Shown here: piece by piece, positions 1 through 8,531 of the stretch | Layout: each line of letters starts with the position of its first letter | Numbering within the stretch: the first letter of the stretch is position 1 | Origin: Bellilinea sp040754815 | GTDB lineage: Bacteria > Chloroflexota > Anaerolineae > Anaerolineales > Anaerolineaceae | Assembly: GCA_040754815.1 (NCBI GenBank) | Contig: JBFMBX010000001.1 | Coordinates: 124,001-188,000, forward strand | Length of the DNA: 64,000 nucleotides | Direction: 5' to 3' | Translations under genes and position numbers: made by a program | Notes under the pieces: generated by a model | What the model was told of the DNA's origin: nothing | The model's input: the letters and a program-made list of their open reading frames with translations, nothing else | Database searches by the model: none

Positions 1-946
1 CAACCAGCACCCGGTATTTTTCGTTTTTTAAGCCCAGCAGTTCATCCAGTTTCACCACCACCGGCCCTTCCGGTCGTTCATCCACCGCGATACCCTTGGC
101 AATCAACTCGTTGACAATCTCTTTGCCGGGGTGTTCCACCTGACTGTTGAAGTAATACACATCGAAGTGGATATCCAGTTGACGGTAGATTTCTTCGAAC
201 CCATCCAGCGACCATTGACGCGTCTCTTCCCATAATTTGACCACTTCCGGGTCGCGTTGGTCCCAGCGGGCATAAAGGGCGCGCACTTCACTTTCCAGCG
301 CGGGGTTTTCTTCCAACCGGCGGTTGGCCTCGGCATAAAGATCACCCATCCAACGGGTAATATCTCTTGTGGGCTTTTCGCCGCGGTGAAAATTCATGTA
401 ACACCACAACCACTTGATCACATGCAGCCCAATATCACCCGGGTAATTGGCACGGATCACCGAATAACCGGAAAAATCGAGCAAGCGGCTAATTACATCA
501 CCAAGGATTGCACTGCGTAAATGCCCCACATGAAAGGCTTTGTGAGTGTTGGGTTGGGAAAACTCCACCATCACTCGTTCATTGCGAGGTTTGCCCCTGC
601 CAAAATTTTGCCCTTCCTGTAACACAGTATTAACCACCTGCTCTGCATAAGTGCTTTGTAAAAAGTAGATATTCAGGTAGCCGTTTACTGCTTCAATTTT
701 TTCAAATCCGGGCGGGGTGCCCAGGTACGCTGCGATGCGGTTCGCCAGTTCAGCCGCACGTTCGTTGACGTTGACTTTTTTCCTCTGCCGGGCTTCGAGT
801 GCAGCCAGTTGAAAAAACGAAGTGGAAATTCCCCAATGACCGCTGAATGGGATCCACTTCCATTGAATATCCACTTCGGGTAACTGATTTTCTTTACAAA
901 AGGACTTGATCTTCTCTGCAATTGCCTGTTGTTCTTTCTCGAACAT
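1..946 (-). CDS. argS: arginyl-tRNA synthetase, 3' part beyond window
   Basis: Charges tRNA-Arg with arginine (class I aminoacyl-tRNA synthetase, cytosol). Reading leftward from ATG at 946 gives 315 uninterrupted codons that run off the left edge, so only the N-terminal half or so is seen. The N-terminal tRNA-binding (Arg-tRNA-synt-N) part is followed by the class I signature in the context EFSQPNTHKAFHVGHLRSAILGD-like, where HVGH is the HIGH box and the flanking residues are diagnostic of ArgRS. The KMSKS loop and anticodon domain lie outside the window. It follows rpsT but is separated from it by a terminator, and it has a TATAAT box of its own upstream. Confidence 0.95.
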   Translation of the reverse strand, partial: MFEKEQQAIAEKIKSFCKENQLPEVDIQWKWIPFSGHWGISTSFFQLAALEARQRKKVNVNERAAELANRIAAYLGTPPGFEKIEAVNGYLNIYFLQSTYAEQVVNTVLQEGQNFGRGKPRNERVMVEFSQPNTHKAFHVGHLRSAILGDVISRLLDFSGYSVIRANYPGDIGLHVIKWLWCYMNFHRGEKPTRDITRWMGDLYAEANRRLEENPALESEVRALYARWDQRDPEVVKLWEETRQWSLDGFEEIYRQLDIHFDVYYFNSQVEHPGKEIVNELIAKGIAVDERPEGPVVVKLDELLGLKNEKYRVLV

Positions 947-987
947 ACCAAAAACCCTTTGAAGAGAATGCCAGCTGGAACGGATGA

Positions 988-993
988 ATTATA
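988..993 (-). promoter_or_regulatory. candidate -10 box of argS
   Basis: A perfect TATAAT on the minus strand lies about 42 bases before the argS start and after the rpsT terminator. I see no good -35 at normal spacing, so it is a candidate only. Confidence 0.4.
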
Positions 994-1022
994 ACACGCC
1001 CTATCCATCCATTTTTGACCGT

Positions 1023-1052
1023 AAAAACAAAAGCGGGAGAAACGCCTCCCGC
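1023..1052 (-). terminator. intrinsic terminator of rpsT
   Basis: On the minus strand a 7-bp GC-rich stem (GCGGGAG / CTCCCGC, 6-base loop) is followed by a T-rich run, 33 bases downstream of the rpsT stop codon. Confidence 0.85.
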
Positions 1053-1084
1053 TGAAAAGAAATTTCGGTTAGAAACACACCAGT

Positions 1085-1351
1085 TTATTTATCCAACGCG
1101 GCCAAACGCTTCATCAAGCGGCTTTTACGGCGGGCGGCATTGTTTTTGTGAATCACACCCTTTTCAGCTGCCTTATCCAGCGCTTTAACAGCCATAATGA
1201 CCGCCTCACGGGCCTGGACGGCATCGGCCGTTTCAATCAGTGCCCGAGCTTTGGTAACGGCTTTACGGGCTGCACCGCGGAAAAAACGATTGCGTAGGCG
1301 GCGTTTTTCGTTTTGCTTATTGCGCTTGATTTGTGACTTAATGTTAGCCAA
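1085..1351 (-). CDS. rpsT: 30S ribosomal protein S20
   Basis: Primary 16S rRNA-binding protein of the small subunit. The 88-residue, very basic sequence begins MANIKSQIKRNKQNEKRRLRNRFFRG and has the usual S20 length and helical pattern. The start codon is TTG at 1351, preceded by an excellent GGAGGAAG ribosome binding site; the TTG start follows from family alignment. It sits between thrB and argS on the same strand but has its own promoter (1394-1422) and terminator (1023-1052), so it is probably transcribed alone. A TTG start may contribute to the low, autoregulated translation known for S20 in other bacteria, though that is inference. Confidence 0.96.
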   Translation of the reverse strand: MANIKSQIKRNKQNEKRRLRNRFFRGAARKAVTKARALIETADAVQAREAVIMAVKALDKAAEKGVIHKNNAARRKSRLMKRLAALDK

Positions 1352-1393
1352 ATTACTTCCTCCAAAAGAACGTTCAATCCACTGCGAAGCCCT

Positions 1394-1422
1394 ATTTTAC
1401 CCGAAAGATTTAATTTTGTCTA
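1394..1422 (-). promoter_or_regulatory. sigma70-type promoter of rpsT
   Basis: Minus strand -35 TAGACA (1417-1422), 17-base spacer, -10 TAAAAT (1394-1399). The -10 lies about 43 bases before the rpsT TTG start. Confidence 0.7.
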
Positions 1423-1449
1423 GAAAAACAGGATAGCAACTTGATTATC

Positions 1450-2349
1450 CTATCCATACCAGTGTGCGGATTTCATGGTCGTTGAGAGATAGTAGCAGCG
1501 CGAGTGGATTCCTTCTGCCTTAAAGGCAGCCTGCATTGCACTGGCAACTGCGCGGGCATTGTCATTGGCAAAGGCAATCACACTCGGTCCCGCGCCGGAA
1601 AGCGCTGCTGCCGCTCCCAACTGGTTAGCAGCTCGAATCGCTGACTCACTGCCCGGTATCAATGGAAAGCGATAAGGTTGGTGGATACGATCTTCCATGG
1701 CTCTTAACAATAATTCACGGTTACCTTCCCGGATAGCCTCGATCACCAACGCAGTGCGGTTAATATTGAAGATTGCATCGGCGCGCTTCACTTTTTCCGG
1801 TAGTACGCTGCGTGCCTGTTTGGTCGGTAAAGAAACCTGCGGAAAAATGACCACTACATTCAATACAGGCAGGGAATATGATTGGACAATCGGCTGAGGG
1901 CCATCCGTGGCAACCAGCACCAAACCGCCGAATAAAGCCGCTGCAGCATTATCACCATGACCTTCAATTTCAATAGTGAGATTCAAAAGGTCCAATTTAC
2001 TGAGCGGCTGCCCTAAAAAGTAGTTGGCGGCAATCAAACCGGTCAAGATCGCAGCCGTGCTGGAACCCAAACCTGAACCCAACGGAATCAGGTTGTGACA
2101 TTCAATCTGCATATCGCGCGGCATGGTTGCTTCCCGCTCCACATAGAGCCTTGTAAAGGCCTGCACAATCAAATTACCGGTATCTTCGGGTAACTGCCCG
2201 GCGCCTTCTCCCTCAACACAAACCTTAATCCCATCTCCTCCAAGCCGGAACGTGGTTGTATTCCACAAATCCAGCGCCAATGCCAGACAATCGAAGCCGG
2301 GGCCTAAATTTGCACTGCTGGCAGGTACAGTGACCACCAACTCATCCAT
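1450..2349 (-). CDS. thrB: homoserine kinase
   Basis: Phosphorylates L-homoserine to O-phosphohomoserine, the substrate of ThrC, in threonine biosynthesis. The 299-residue protein is a GHMP kinase: N-terminal motif VPASSANLGPGFD, the glycine-rich ATP loop PLGSGLGSSTAAI around residues 90-105, and a C-terminal LSGAGPSVIAF motif near residue 252. Length is normal for ThrB. Its start overlaps the end of thrC by 8 bases, so the two are translationally coupled. No homoserine dehydrogenase is in the window. Confidence 0.95.
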   Translation of the reverse strand: MDELVVTVPASSANLGPGFDCLALALDLWNTTTFRLGGDGIKVCVEGEGAGQLPEDTGNLIVQAFTRLYVEREATMPRDMQIECHNLIPLGSGLGSSTAAILTGLIAANYFLGQPLSKLDLLNLTIEIEGHGDNAAAALFGGLVLVATDGPQPIVQSYSLPVLNVVVIFPQVSLPTKQARSVLPEKVKRADAIFNINRTALVIEAIREGNRELLLRAMEDRIHQPYRFPLIPGSESAIRAANQLGAAAALSGAGPSVIAFANDNARAVASAMQAAFKAEGIHSRCYYLSTTMKSAHWYG

Positions 2350-3412
2350 CGCTTCCCTCCCCCAAAATCAGATCTTCTAATCGAGATAATTCCGGTTTAA
2401 CCACTTTCGGACTGCTGAACTGTTTGACGATAATATCCGGATCTTTCAATCCATGACCGGTGCAAACGGCCACCACTCTTTTTCCCTTGAGTTGAATCCT
2501 TCCGCGGCTGATCTCCAGTGCCAGTCCGGCCAGCCCGGCAGCCGATGCCGGCTCAACCCAAACCCCATGCAAAGCCAGACGGCGTTGCATTTCTAAAATT
2601 TGCTGGTCACTGACCGCAATGATTTTACCGCCTGATTCTTCCGCCGCCTGCAAGGCCTGTTCGCCTCGGGCAGGACGTCCAATTCGAATGGCGGTTGCAA
2701 CTGTCTCCGGTCTTTCAACTGGATGACCCAGCACAAGCGGCGCAGCACCTTCGGCTTGAACACCCAGCAAGCGCGGTAATCCACTGCCCTTCACCCGATG
2801 ATACTGGCAAAATCCCATCCAGTAAGAGGTGATGTTGCCGGCATTTCCCACCGGCAGGCACAACCAGTCCGGTGCACCATTCAAAACTTCGCAGATCTCG
2901 AACGCTGCTGTTTTTTGACCCTCCAATCGGTATGGATTCAGTGAATTGACCAGCCCAATCGGATGCTTTTGACTGATTTCCACCACCAGGTTTAACGCAT
3001 CATCAAATGAGCCGTCAATTTGAATCACCTCTGCCCCGTAGGCAATGGCACCGGCCAGTTTTCCGGCTGCCACTTTACCCTGAGGGATAATAACGATTGC
3101 GCGTTTGCCGGCACGTGCCGCATAAGCCGCTGCAGAAGCAGCCGTATTGCCGGTAGAAGCACAGATTACTGCCTTGACCCCTCTGCCGGCTGCCTCACTG
3201 ATGGCAACGGTCATTCCCCGGTCTTTGAAGGAACCGGTCGGATTCATCCCTTCATACTTGATCCACAAATCAAATCCACCCCCCAATTCCTTCGCCAGAG
3301 CAGGCATCGGGATTAATGGAGTGTCACCTTCGTGGAGGCTGATGACCTCTAGATAATCAGGAACATCCAGCCATTCTCGATATCGGTCAATGACACCACT
3401 GCCAGTTTTCAA
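2342..3412 (-). CDS. thrC: threonine synthase
   Basis: PLP-dependent conversion of O-phosphohomoserine to threonine. The 356-residue fold-type II protein has the PLP-lysine motif NPTGSFKDRGM (Lys63), the ASTGNTAASAAAYAARAG motif that binds substrate, and LPVGNAGN for the PLP phosphate. The start codon is TTG at 3412 with GAGGT upstream; no ATG is available at a position fitting the family. It forms a two-gene unit with thrB. It resembles the shorter class of ThrC, without the long N-terminal extension of the E. coli enzyme. Confidence 0.95.
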   Translation of the reverse strand: MKTGSGVIDRYREWLDVPDYLEVISLHEGDTPLIPMPALAKELGGGFDLWIKYEGMNPTGSFKDRGMTVAISEAAGRGVKAVICASTGNTAASAAAYAARAGKRAIVIIPQGKVAAGKLAGAIAYGAEVIQIDGSFDDALNLVVEISQKHPIGLVNSLNPYRLEGQKTAAFEICEVLNGAPDWLCLPVGNAGNITSYWMGFCQYHRVKGSGLPRLLGVQAEGAAPLVLGHPVERPETVATAIRIGRPARGEQALQAAEESGGKIIAVSDQQILEMQRRLALHGVWVEPASAAGLAGLALEISRGRIQLKGKRVVAVCTGHGLKDPDIIVKQFSSPKVVKPELSRLEDLILGEGSDG

Positions 3413-3457
3413 AATGACCTCGATCAGTAAAAGCGGGAGTGTAAGGTGTAAGATGGC

Positions 3458-3499
3458 ATCATTGCGAGCGGGATAAATCCTCTCCCGGCTCGCAATGAT
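3458..3499. repeat. 42-bp perfect-arm inverted repeat, REP-like
   Basis: Two perfect 12-base arms (ATCATTGCGAGC and its complement) surround an 18-base centre that itself contains GGGA/TCCC complementarity. It lies between the end of pgk and the start of thrC. The arm sequence resembles the CATTGCGAG-type interspersed palindromes seen in many bacterial genomes. It lacks a T-run on either side, so it is not a canonical terminator. Confidence 0.75.
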
Positions 3500-3548
3500 C
3501 CAATTTGAAATTACTTATATTTTATATCAAAGAAGCAACAAAGGCCCT

Positions 3549-4724
3549 TTATTTATCGGCCAATGCTGCAACGCCCGGCAGTTCCAGACCTTCCAGCATT
3601 TCAAGAGATGCGCCGCCACCGGTGGAAATATGGGTAATTTTGTCGGCCAGGCCGGATTGATTAATCGCCGCCACCGATTCACCGCCACCAATCACACTGA
3701 TGGCATTCGAAGCCGCCACCGCTCTGGCAATGCCGAAGGTTCCTTCTGCAAACTTCGGGAATTCGAAAACACCCATCGGGCCGTTCCAGACCACCGTTCC
3801 TGCTCCACCAATCACTTTGGCATAAGCCGCCACGGTCTCCGGCCCAATATCCAGAATCCGCCAACCCTCCGGAACGGGTCCAACCGGCATGACTTTTGAA
3901 TTGGCTTCAGCATCGAACTTATCGGCGATGACTACATCCACCGGCAGGCGGATTCTTTCTTTTCCTTCCGCCAGCAGCGCGCGCGCAGTGTCCAACGATT
4001 CGTCTTCCACCAGCGAATCTGCCATCGGGTAGCCTTGCGCCTTGAAGAAGGTGTTGGCCATGCCGCCACCGATTAAGATCGTATCGGCTTTTTTGAGTAA
4101 ATTCTTAATCACGCCGATTTTATCGCTGATCTTAGCCCCACCCAAAATCGCAACAAATGGCCGCTTTGGGTCATCAATGGCCTGACCCAAATACTGAATC
4201 TCCTTTTCCATCAAGAAGCCAGCCACTGCCGGTAAATAAGCGGCTATGCCTGCCGTCGAAGCATGGGCGCGGTGAGCCGTTCCAAAGGCATCGTTGACAT
4301 AAATATCCGCCAGTTTTGCCAGTGCTTTGGACATCTCAACGTCGTTTTTCTCTTCTTCCGGATGGAAGCGGGTATTTTCCAAAACCAGCACTTCCCCCGC
4401 CTTCAAGGCTGCCGCAGCTGCTTCAGCGGCTGGGCCAATGCAGTCTTCCGCAAACGCCACAGGCTTGCCGAGCAGCTTTGCTAAATGGTCCGCAACGGGT
4501 TTGAGTGAATATTTCGGATCGGGACCGCCCTTGGGCCGGCCTAAATGCGAGGCCAGAATCACAGCGGCACCGTGCTCCAGCAAATACTGGATTGTCGGCA
4601 GCGCCGCCCGAATACGCGTATCATCCCCCACCACACTATCTTTTACGGGAACATTGAAATCCACCCGCACGAAAACTTTTTTGCCTTTGACATCAATATC
4701 GCGAACCGTTTTCTTGTTGAACAT
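3549..4724 (-). CDS. pgk: phosphoglycerate kinase
   Basis: Glycolytic and gluconeogenic enzyme interconverting 1,3-bisphosphoglycerate + ADP and 3-phosphoglycerate + ATP. The start ATG at 4724 (391 residues, MFNKKTVRDIDVKGKKVFVRVDFNVP) is chosen because GGGGAGGAAAGC sits just before it; an upstream in-frame start at 4751 would add nine residues with no ribosome binding site. The signature VFVRVDFNVP, the hinge region GGAKISDKIGVI and the C-terminal nucleotide loop VIGGGESVAAI are all present. It follows gap, separated by a perfect 18-bp hairpin. Confidence 0.96.
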   Translation of the reverse strand: MFNKKTVRDIDVKGKKVFVRVDFNVPVKDSVVGDDTRIRAALPTIQYLLEHGAAVILASHLGRPKGGPDPKYSLKPVADHLAKLLGKPVAFAEDCIGPAAEAAAAALKAGEVLVLENTRFHPEEEKNDVEMSKALAKLADIYVNDAFGTAHRAHASTAGIAAYLPAVAGFLMEKEIQYLGQAIDDPKRPFVAILGGAKISDKIGVIKNLLKKADTILIGGGMANTFFKAQGYPMADSLVEDESLDTARALLAEGKERIRLPVDVVIADKFDAEANSKVMPVGPVPEGWRILDIGPETVAAYAKVIGGAGTVVWNGPMGVFEFPKFAEGTFGIARAVAASNAISVIGGGESVAAINQSGLADKITHISTGGGASLEMLEGLELPGVAALADK

Positions 4725-4776
4725 GCTTTCCTCCCCTTGGGGATTTTTCACAATTGAATTTACAGGTTCTTTGCAA

Positions 4777-4816
4777 ATTTTATTGCAAGACCCCTAGCGG
4801 GGTCTTGCAATAAAAT
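4777..4816. repeat. perfect 18-bp hairpin between gap and pgk
   Basis: Arms 4777-4794 and 4799-4816 are perfectly complementary with a 4-base loop. The base of the stem is A+T, the top is GACCCC/GGGGTC. Neither strand continues with a true T-run, so on the minus strand it could act as an mRNA processing or stabilising structure between gap and pgk rather than a full terminator. Confidence 0.75.
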
Positions 4817-4844
4817 CGTTTGTTAAGGAACGAATGACCCGGAG

Positions 4845-5897
4845 TTAGAGGGATTTTGCCAGCATGGCTGCCAGATCGGCCGTGCGGCAAGAATAACCCC
4901 ATTCATTGTCATACCAGGCCACAACTTTGACCAGATTGCCGCCCATGACCATGTTAGAGGGCAGGTCAACAATCGAAGAGCGCGGATCACCCTTGAAATC
5001 CATCGAAACCAGCGGATCAGAGTATGAACCGGTGGTAACACCGAGAATGCCCTTCAATTTGCCGTTGGCAGCCTCGATGAACATGGCATTCAATTGATCC
5101 TTGGTAGTGGATTTTTCTACCGTAGCCACAAAGTCCACGATTGAAACAGTAGGGGTGGGAACGCGCAGGGCGTAGCCGTCGAATTTGCCTTTCAATTCCG
5201 GAATCACCAGCGCCACAGCTTTAGCCGCACCGGTCGTGGTGGGAATGATGTTCAAACCGGCAGCCCGCGAGCGGCGCATCTCTTTCTTGTGCCCCTGATC
5301 CAGAATCACCTGATCATTGGTATAGGAGTGAATGGTTGTCATCACTGCCGAGATAATCCCCAGATTTTCGTGCACAACTTTGGCAGCCGGGGCAAGACAG
5401 TTGGTGGTGCAGGAAGCATTGGAGATTACATGGTGTTTGGCCGGATCGTACTTATCATCATTGACACCCAGCACAATAGTGATGTCCTCATTTTTGGCTG
5501 GCGCGCTGATGATCACCTTCTTCGCACCGCCGGCATCAATGTGAACCCGCGCGCCGGGTTTGCCTTTGGCCGGATCACCAATCGCATCGGTGAACACGCC
5601 GGTGGATTCGATCACGATTTCCACACCCAAATCTTTCCAGGGCAGTTTGGCGGGGTCTTTCTCCGCAAAGGTCTTCACGGCTTTGCCATCAATGACGATG
5701 TCGCTGCCAACAACTTCGACCTTGCCGCGGAAAATACCGTAGTTCGAGTCATACTTGAACAGATGAGCATTTTGTTGCGGATCGAACAGGTCGTTGACTG
5801 CCACCACTTCCAACTCATTGGGGTAGTATTCCATGATGGCTTTCAAAACCTGGCGGCCAATCCGCCCAAAACCATTGATACCTACTTTGACTGTCAT
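4845..5897 (-). CDS. gap: glyceraldehyde-3-phosphate dehydrogenase
   Basis: Phosphorylating, NAD-type GAPDH of glycolysis. The 350-residue sequence starts MTVKVGINGFGRIGRQVLKA (Rossmann fold), has Asp36 in NDLFD, which favours NAD, and the active-site motif SNASCTTNCLAP with catalytic Cys163. The C-terminal motif WYDNEWGYSCRTADL is complete. A strong AGGAGG lies seven bases before the ATG. It is slightly longer than the usual 335 residues. It lies 34 bases after the yvcK homologue and before pgk on the same strand. Confidence 0.96.
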   Translation of the reverse strand: MTVKVGINGFGRIGRQVLKAIMEYYPNELEVVAVNDLFDPQQNAHLFKYDSNYGIFRGKVEVVGSDIVIDGKAVKTFAEKDPAKLPWKDLGVEIVIESTGVFTDAIGDPAKGKPGARVHIDAGGAKKVIISAPAKNEDITIVLGVNDDKYDPAKHHVISNASCTTNCLAPAAKVVHENLGIISAVMTTIHSYTNDQVILDQGHKKEMRRSRAAGLNIIPTTTGAAKAVALVIPELKGKFDGYALRVPTPTVSIVDFVATVEKSTTKDQLNAMFIEAANGKLKGILGVTTGSYSDPLVSMDFKGDPRSSIVDLPSNMVMGGNLVKVVAWYDNEWGYSCRTADLAAMLAKSL

Positions 5898-5931
5898 GTT
5901 AAAACCTCCTGTGTTTAGAAAAAGAATTGGA

Positions 5932-7305
5932 TCAGCCTCTCACTTGGCTTTTTTCGCCAAGGACAGGCTCTTCATCGCGCTGGAAAACCGGACCCGTACG
6001 ATCATAGAACAGGTCCATGATGACCCTGGCCAGTTTCCTGGAATCATGCCGCCACGGCTGGACTTCATCCAGTAAATCGGCACAATAGAGCGGATACATC
6101 TCGGCTAATTTTTCGTTGGGCAGCACCTGTTCAACCTTTTCAGGCATTTGCTCACTGACTCGATTATTGCAAATTACCAGGTCAAAAATCCTCCCCCCCA
6201 AATGGTTTTCAATCGCCCGCACATGATCAAGACAATCAAAATGATCGGTCTCGCCGGGTTGTGTGGCCACATTGCATACATAAAATTTATAGGCACGGCT
6301 GGCGCTCACCGCGGCGGCAATTTCCGGCACCAGCAAATTGGGGAGTATGCTCGTAAACAGACTGCCCGGCCCAATGACGATCAATTCCGCATTAAGAATT
6401 GCCTGCAAAGCCATTGGGTACGCCTTGGGGTTAGGCGGCTCCAGCCATACCCGCTTCACCTTACCGGGTGTGGTGGGGATGTTGCTCTCCCCGCGCACAC
6501 GAATGTTCTTTTGACTGTTCGGGTCTATCAAGTCAGCCACGAGGCGTACATCGTGCAAGGTAGAGGGCATCACCCTGCCGCGCACCGCCAGCACCCTGCC
6601 CGATTCGGCAACTGCCTGTTCAAAACTGCCGGTAATATCCGCCATTGCCGAGATAAAGAGATTTCCCAGACTATGCCCATTGACACCGGCTGCTTCACTG
6701 AAACGGTACTGGAAAATTTGGGTCAGTAAATCTTCATCATCCGAGAGCGCTGCCAGACAATTGCGAATATCCCCGGGCGGCAGTATTCCTAAATTTCTCC
6801 TCAATGCACCGGAAGAACCACCATCATCCGCCACAGTAACGATAGCAGTAAGATTGTGGGTATATTCCTTCAATCCCCGCAAGAGAGAAGATAAGCCCGT
6901 TCCCCCTCCAATTGCAACCACACGCGGGCCTTTTTCTTTTCGGCGGTAATTACTGACTGTATCCACAATTGGCTTATCCGATCGCACAAAGGGTTTCAGC
7001 AGCGAACGGTTGAAACCGATCACACTGTAAAGCACCAGACCGATACCGATAATCGTAAAAACAAAAACCCGCACGCCGCGGTCCAACTCCTGTAACGAAA
7101 GCAAAGCCAGCATCGGTTGAAGGGTATTCGGCGCGTTACGGTAAATATCCAGCGCCACCATGGTCAGGCCTAACGCGACCAGTGTTGTTCCAATCAACAA
7201 AGGAATCAGCCAGCGCTTTACCCCAATGCCCGGAGCCAGCCAGCGTAATTCCTGTCTGACCGATTGAAAAAAGCGTTGAATTCCGGGCGTCTTTTTTGGC
7301 TGCAT
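5932..7305 (-). CDS. YvcK/GlmR-family protein with N-terminal membrane domain
   Basis: Homologue of YvcK/GlmR (CofD-like fold, UDP-sugar binding), which in Bacillus supports growth on gluconeogenic carbon and cell envelope precursor supply. Residues after about 130 match the family: VVAIGGGTGLSSLLRGLKEYT, TVADDGGSSGALRR, PPGDIRNCLAAL. Unlike the Bacillus protein there is an N-terminal extension with two membrane helices (about residues 30-55 and 80-105). ATG 7305 is chosen over the upstream GTG at 7347 because the -35/-10 promoter at 7316-7344 would put the transcript start inside the longer version, giving an almost leaderless mRNA. Its position next to gap and pgk fits a role in central carbon and envelope metabolism. 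Confidence 0.9.
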   Translation of the reverse strand: MQPKKTPGIQRFFQSVRQELRWLAPGIGVKRWLIPLLIGTTLVALGLTMVALDIYRNAPNTLQPMLALLSLQELDRGVRVFVFTIIGIGLVLYSVIGFNRSLLKPFVRSDKPIVDTVSNYRRKEKGPRVVAIGGGTGLSSLLRGLKEYTHNLTAIVTVADDGGSSGALRRNLGILPPGDIRNCLAALSDDEDLLTQIFQYRFSEAAGVNGHSLGNLFISAMADITGSFEQAVAESGRVLAVRGRVMPSTLHDVRLVADLIDPNSQKNIRVRGESNIPTTPGKVKRVWLEPPNPKAYPMALQAILNAELIVIGPGSLFTSILPNLLVPEIAAAVSASRAYKFYVCNVATQPGETDHFDCLDHVRAIENHLGGRIFDLVICNNRVSEQMPEKVEQVLPNEKLAEMYPLYCADLLDEVQPWRHDSRKLARVIMDLFYDRTGPVFQRDEEPVLGEKSQVRG

Positions 7306-7315
7306 ACCACACTTA

Positions 7316-7344
7316 TTTATAATCTTCTTTTCACCACTCGTCAA
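7316..7344 (-). promoter_or_regulatory. promoter of the yvcK homologue, near-leaderless
   Basis: Minus strand -35 TTGACG (7339-7344), 17-base spacer, -10 TATAAA (7316-7321). The -10 ends 10 bases before ATG 7305, so the mRNA would have only about four untranslated bases. Confidence 0.7.
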
Positions 7345-7387
7345 CACACCAGCGGTTGATCAGTCAAATTTTATAATTTTCTTCTGA

Positions 7388-7393
7388 TATAAT
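7388..7393 (+). promoter_or_regulatory. -10 box of leaderless ROK kinase transcript
   Basis: A perfect TATAAT ends seven bases before the ATG at 7401 and no ribosome binding site is visible. Transcription would begin at or next to the start codon. No clear -35. Confidence 0.6.
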
Positions 7394-7400
7394 TTGTGAC

Positions 7401-8339
7401 ATGGATAACTTTATTGTAGCAGATATTGGCGGCACTCAAATCAGGGTAGCGGTTTTTTCCCGAGGGAATATTACCCCTCTGGAAGTAAAAAAAATCCGCA
7501 CGCGCGATAAAGACCAATCCCCCTTGGAAAGATTAGTTGCTCTCATCAAAGAAGCATGGGCAAACACCGGCAATATTAAGGCCATTTGTGTGGCAGTACC
7601 CGGTTTTATTGATACCGAGAACGGCATCATTATTGACGCCAATAATATCCCCGGTTGGGTCAATTACCCCATTCGTAAGTTGCTGGCGGAAAATTTTTCC
7701 GTTCCAATACTGGTAGGCAATGATGCCAATCTCGCCGCATTGGGAGAATGGCGATATGGTGCCGGACAGGGTCATCATCATCTGCTCTATCTCACCATCA
7801 GCACAGGAATTGGCGGTGGAGTCATCTTCAATGATCAATTACTCACCGGCTGGCGCGGTTTGGCGGCAGAATTCGGCCATATTACCGTTGTCCCCGAAGG
7901 GCCATCTTGTAGCTGCGGCCAGCGCGGACATCTGGAAGCAGTCGCCTCCGGCACAGCCATTGCCCGCTGGGTGCAGGAAAAAATCGCCCTTGGCTTTCCA
8001 TCCTCCCTGCAAGGGAAAACCAATCTCAGCGCAAAGGATGTTGCCCAGGCCGCACAGCAAGGGGATGCTCTTTCCTTAAGAGCGATGAACCGCGCCGGGA
8101 TGTATATTGGTTATGCCATTGCCGACTTTTTACACCTGTTCAATCCTTCCATCGTAATTTTAGGTGGAGGGGTTTCAACATCTGGAGATTTACTGATAGA
8201 TCCATTACGATCCGCCATTTTGGAGCGGATTATGGACCGCGCTTACCTGTCCGACCTGACTATTACAACCGCTCAATTGGGGGATAATGCCGGGCTGGTG
8301 GGAGCGCTGGTGCTGGCTGAAAGCAGTGTAGATCCGTAA
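7401..8339 (+). CDS. ROK-family sugar kinase, probable glucokinase
   Basis: Phosphorylates a hexose, most likely glucose, with ATP. The 312-residue protein begins with the phosphate-binding motif FIVADIGGTQIRVAVF, has the catalytic Asp in VGNDANLAALGEW, the second glycine motif STGIGGGVI, and the ROK zinc motif CSCGQRGHLEAVASG near residues 170-185. The C-terminal VILGGGVS is also typical. No helix-turn-helix precedes the kinase fold, so it is an enzyme, not a ROK repressor. It diverges from the yvcK homologue; both genes appear to be leaderless. Substrate assignment is inference. Confidence 0.9.
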   Translation: MDNFIVADIGGTQIRVAVFSRGNITPLEVKKIRTRDKDQSPLERLVALIKEAWANTGNIKAICVAVPGFIDTENGIIIDANNIPGWVNYPIRKLLAENFSVPILVGNDANLAALGEWRYGAGQGHHHLLYLTISTGIGGGVIFNDQLLTGWRGLAAEFGHITVVPEGPSCSCGQRGHLEAVASGTAIARWVQEKIALGFPSSLQGKTNLSAKDVAQAAQQGDALSLRAMNRAGMYIGYAIADFLHLFNPSIVILGGGVSTSGDLLIDPLRSAILERIMDRAYLSDLTITTAQLGDNAGLVGALVLAESSVDP

Positions 8340-8447
8340 CACCCTTAAAAAATCTTGATACCTTTCGGTTCTATCCGGGAGGGGCATTTTTTATCCCTGT
8401 AAGGCGGCCCCTGCAACATAATCATTCTCGCCTTTTTACCGATTTGC

Positions 8448-8453
8448 TATAAT
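8448..8453 (+). promoter_or_regulatory. candidate -10 box upstream of the aminotransferase
   Basis: TATAAT about 78 bases before the ATG at 8532 with a poor -35 (TTCTCG) at 17 bases. The 8340-8531 gap holds nothing else I recognise; an AGGGGC/GCCCCT pair at about 8378-8412 could form a loose hairpin. Confidence 0.4.
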
Positions 8454-8531
8454 CACTATAAATCGTGTTTCACCTTAATCATCTCCGATTAATTCCCTCA
8501 AACCCACTATAAAAATAGTTATGGAGGATTT

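Noticed and set aside
5289..5918. 209-codon open frame opposite gap
   Set aside because: Antisense shadow of GAPDH without recognisable domains.
8340..8531. Terminator or small RNA between the ROK kinase and aminotransferase
   Set aside because: The possible AGGGGC/GCCCCT hairpin has a 20-base loop and no T-run after it.
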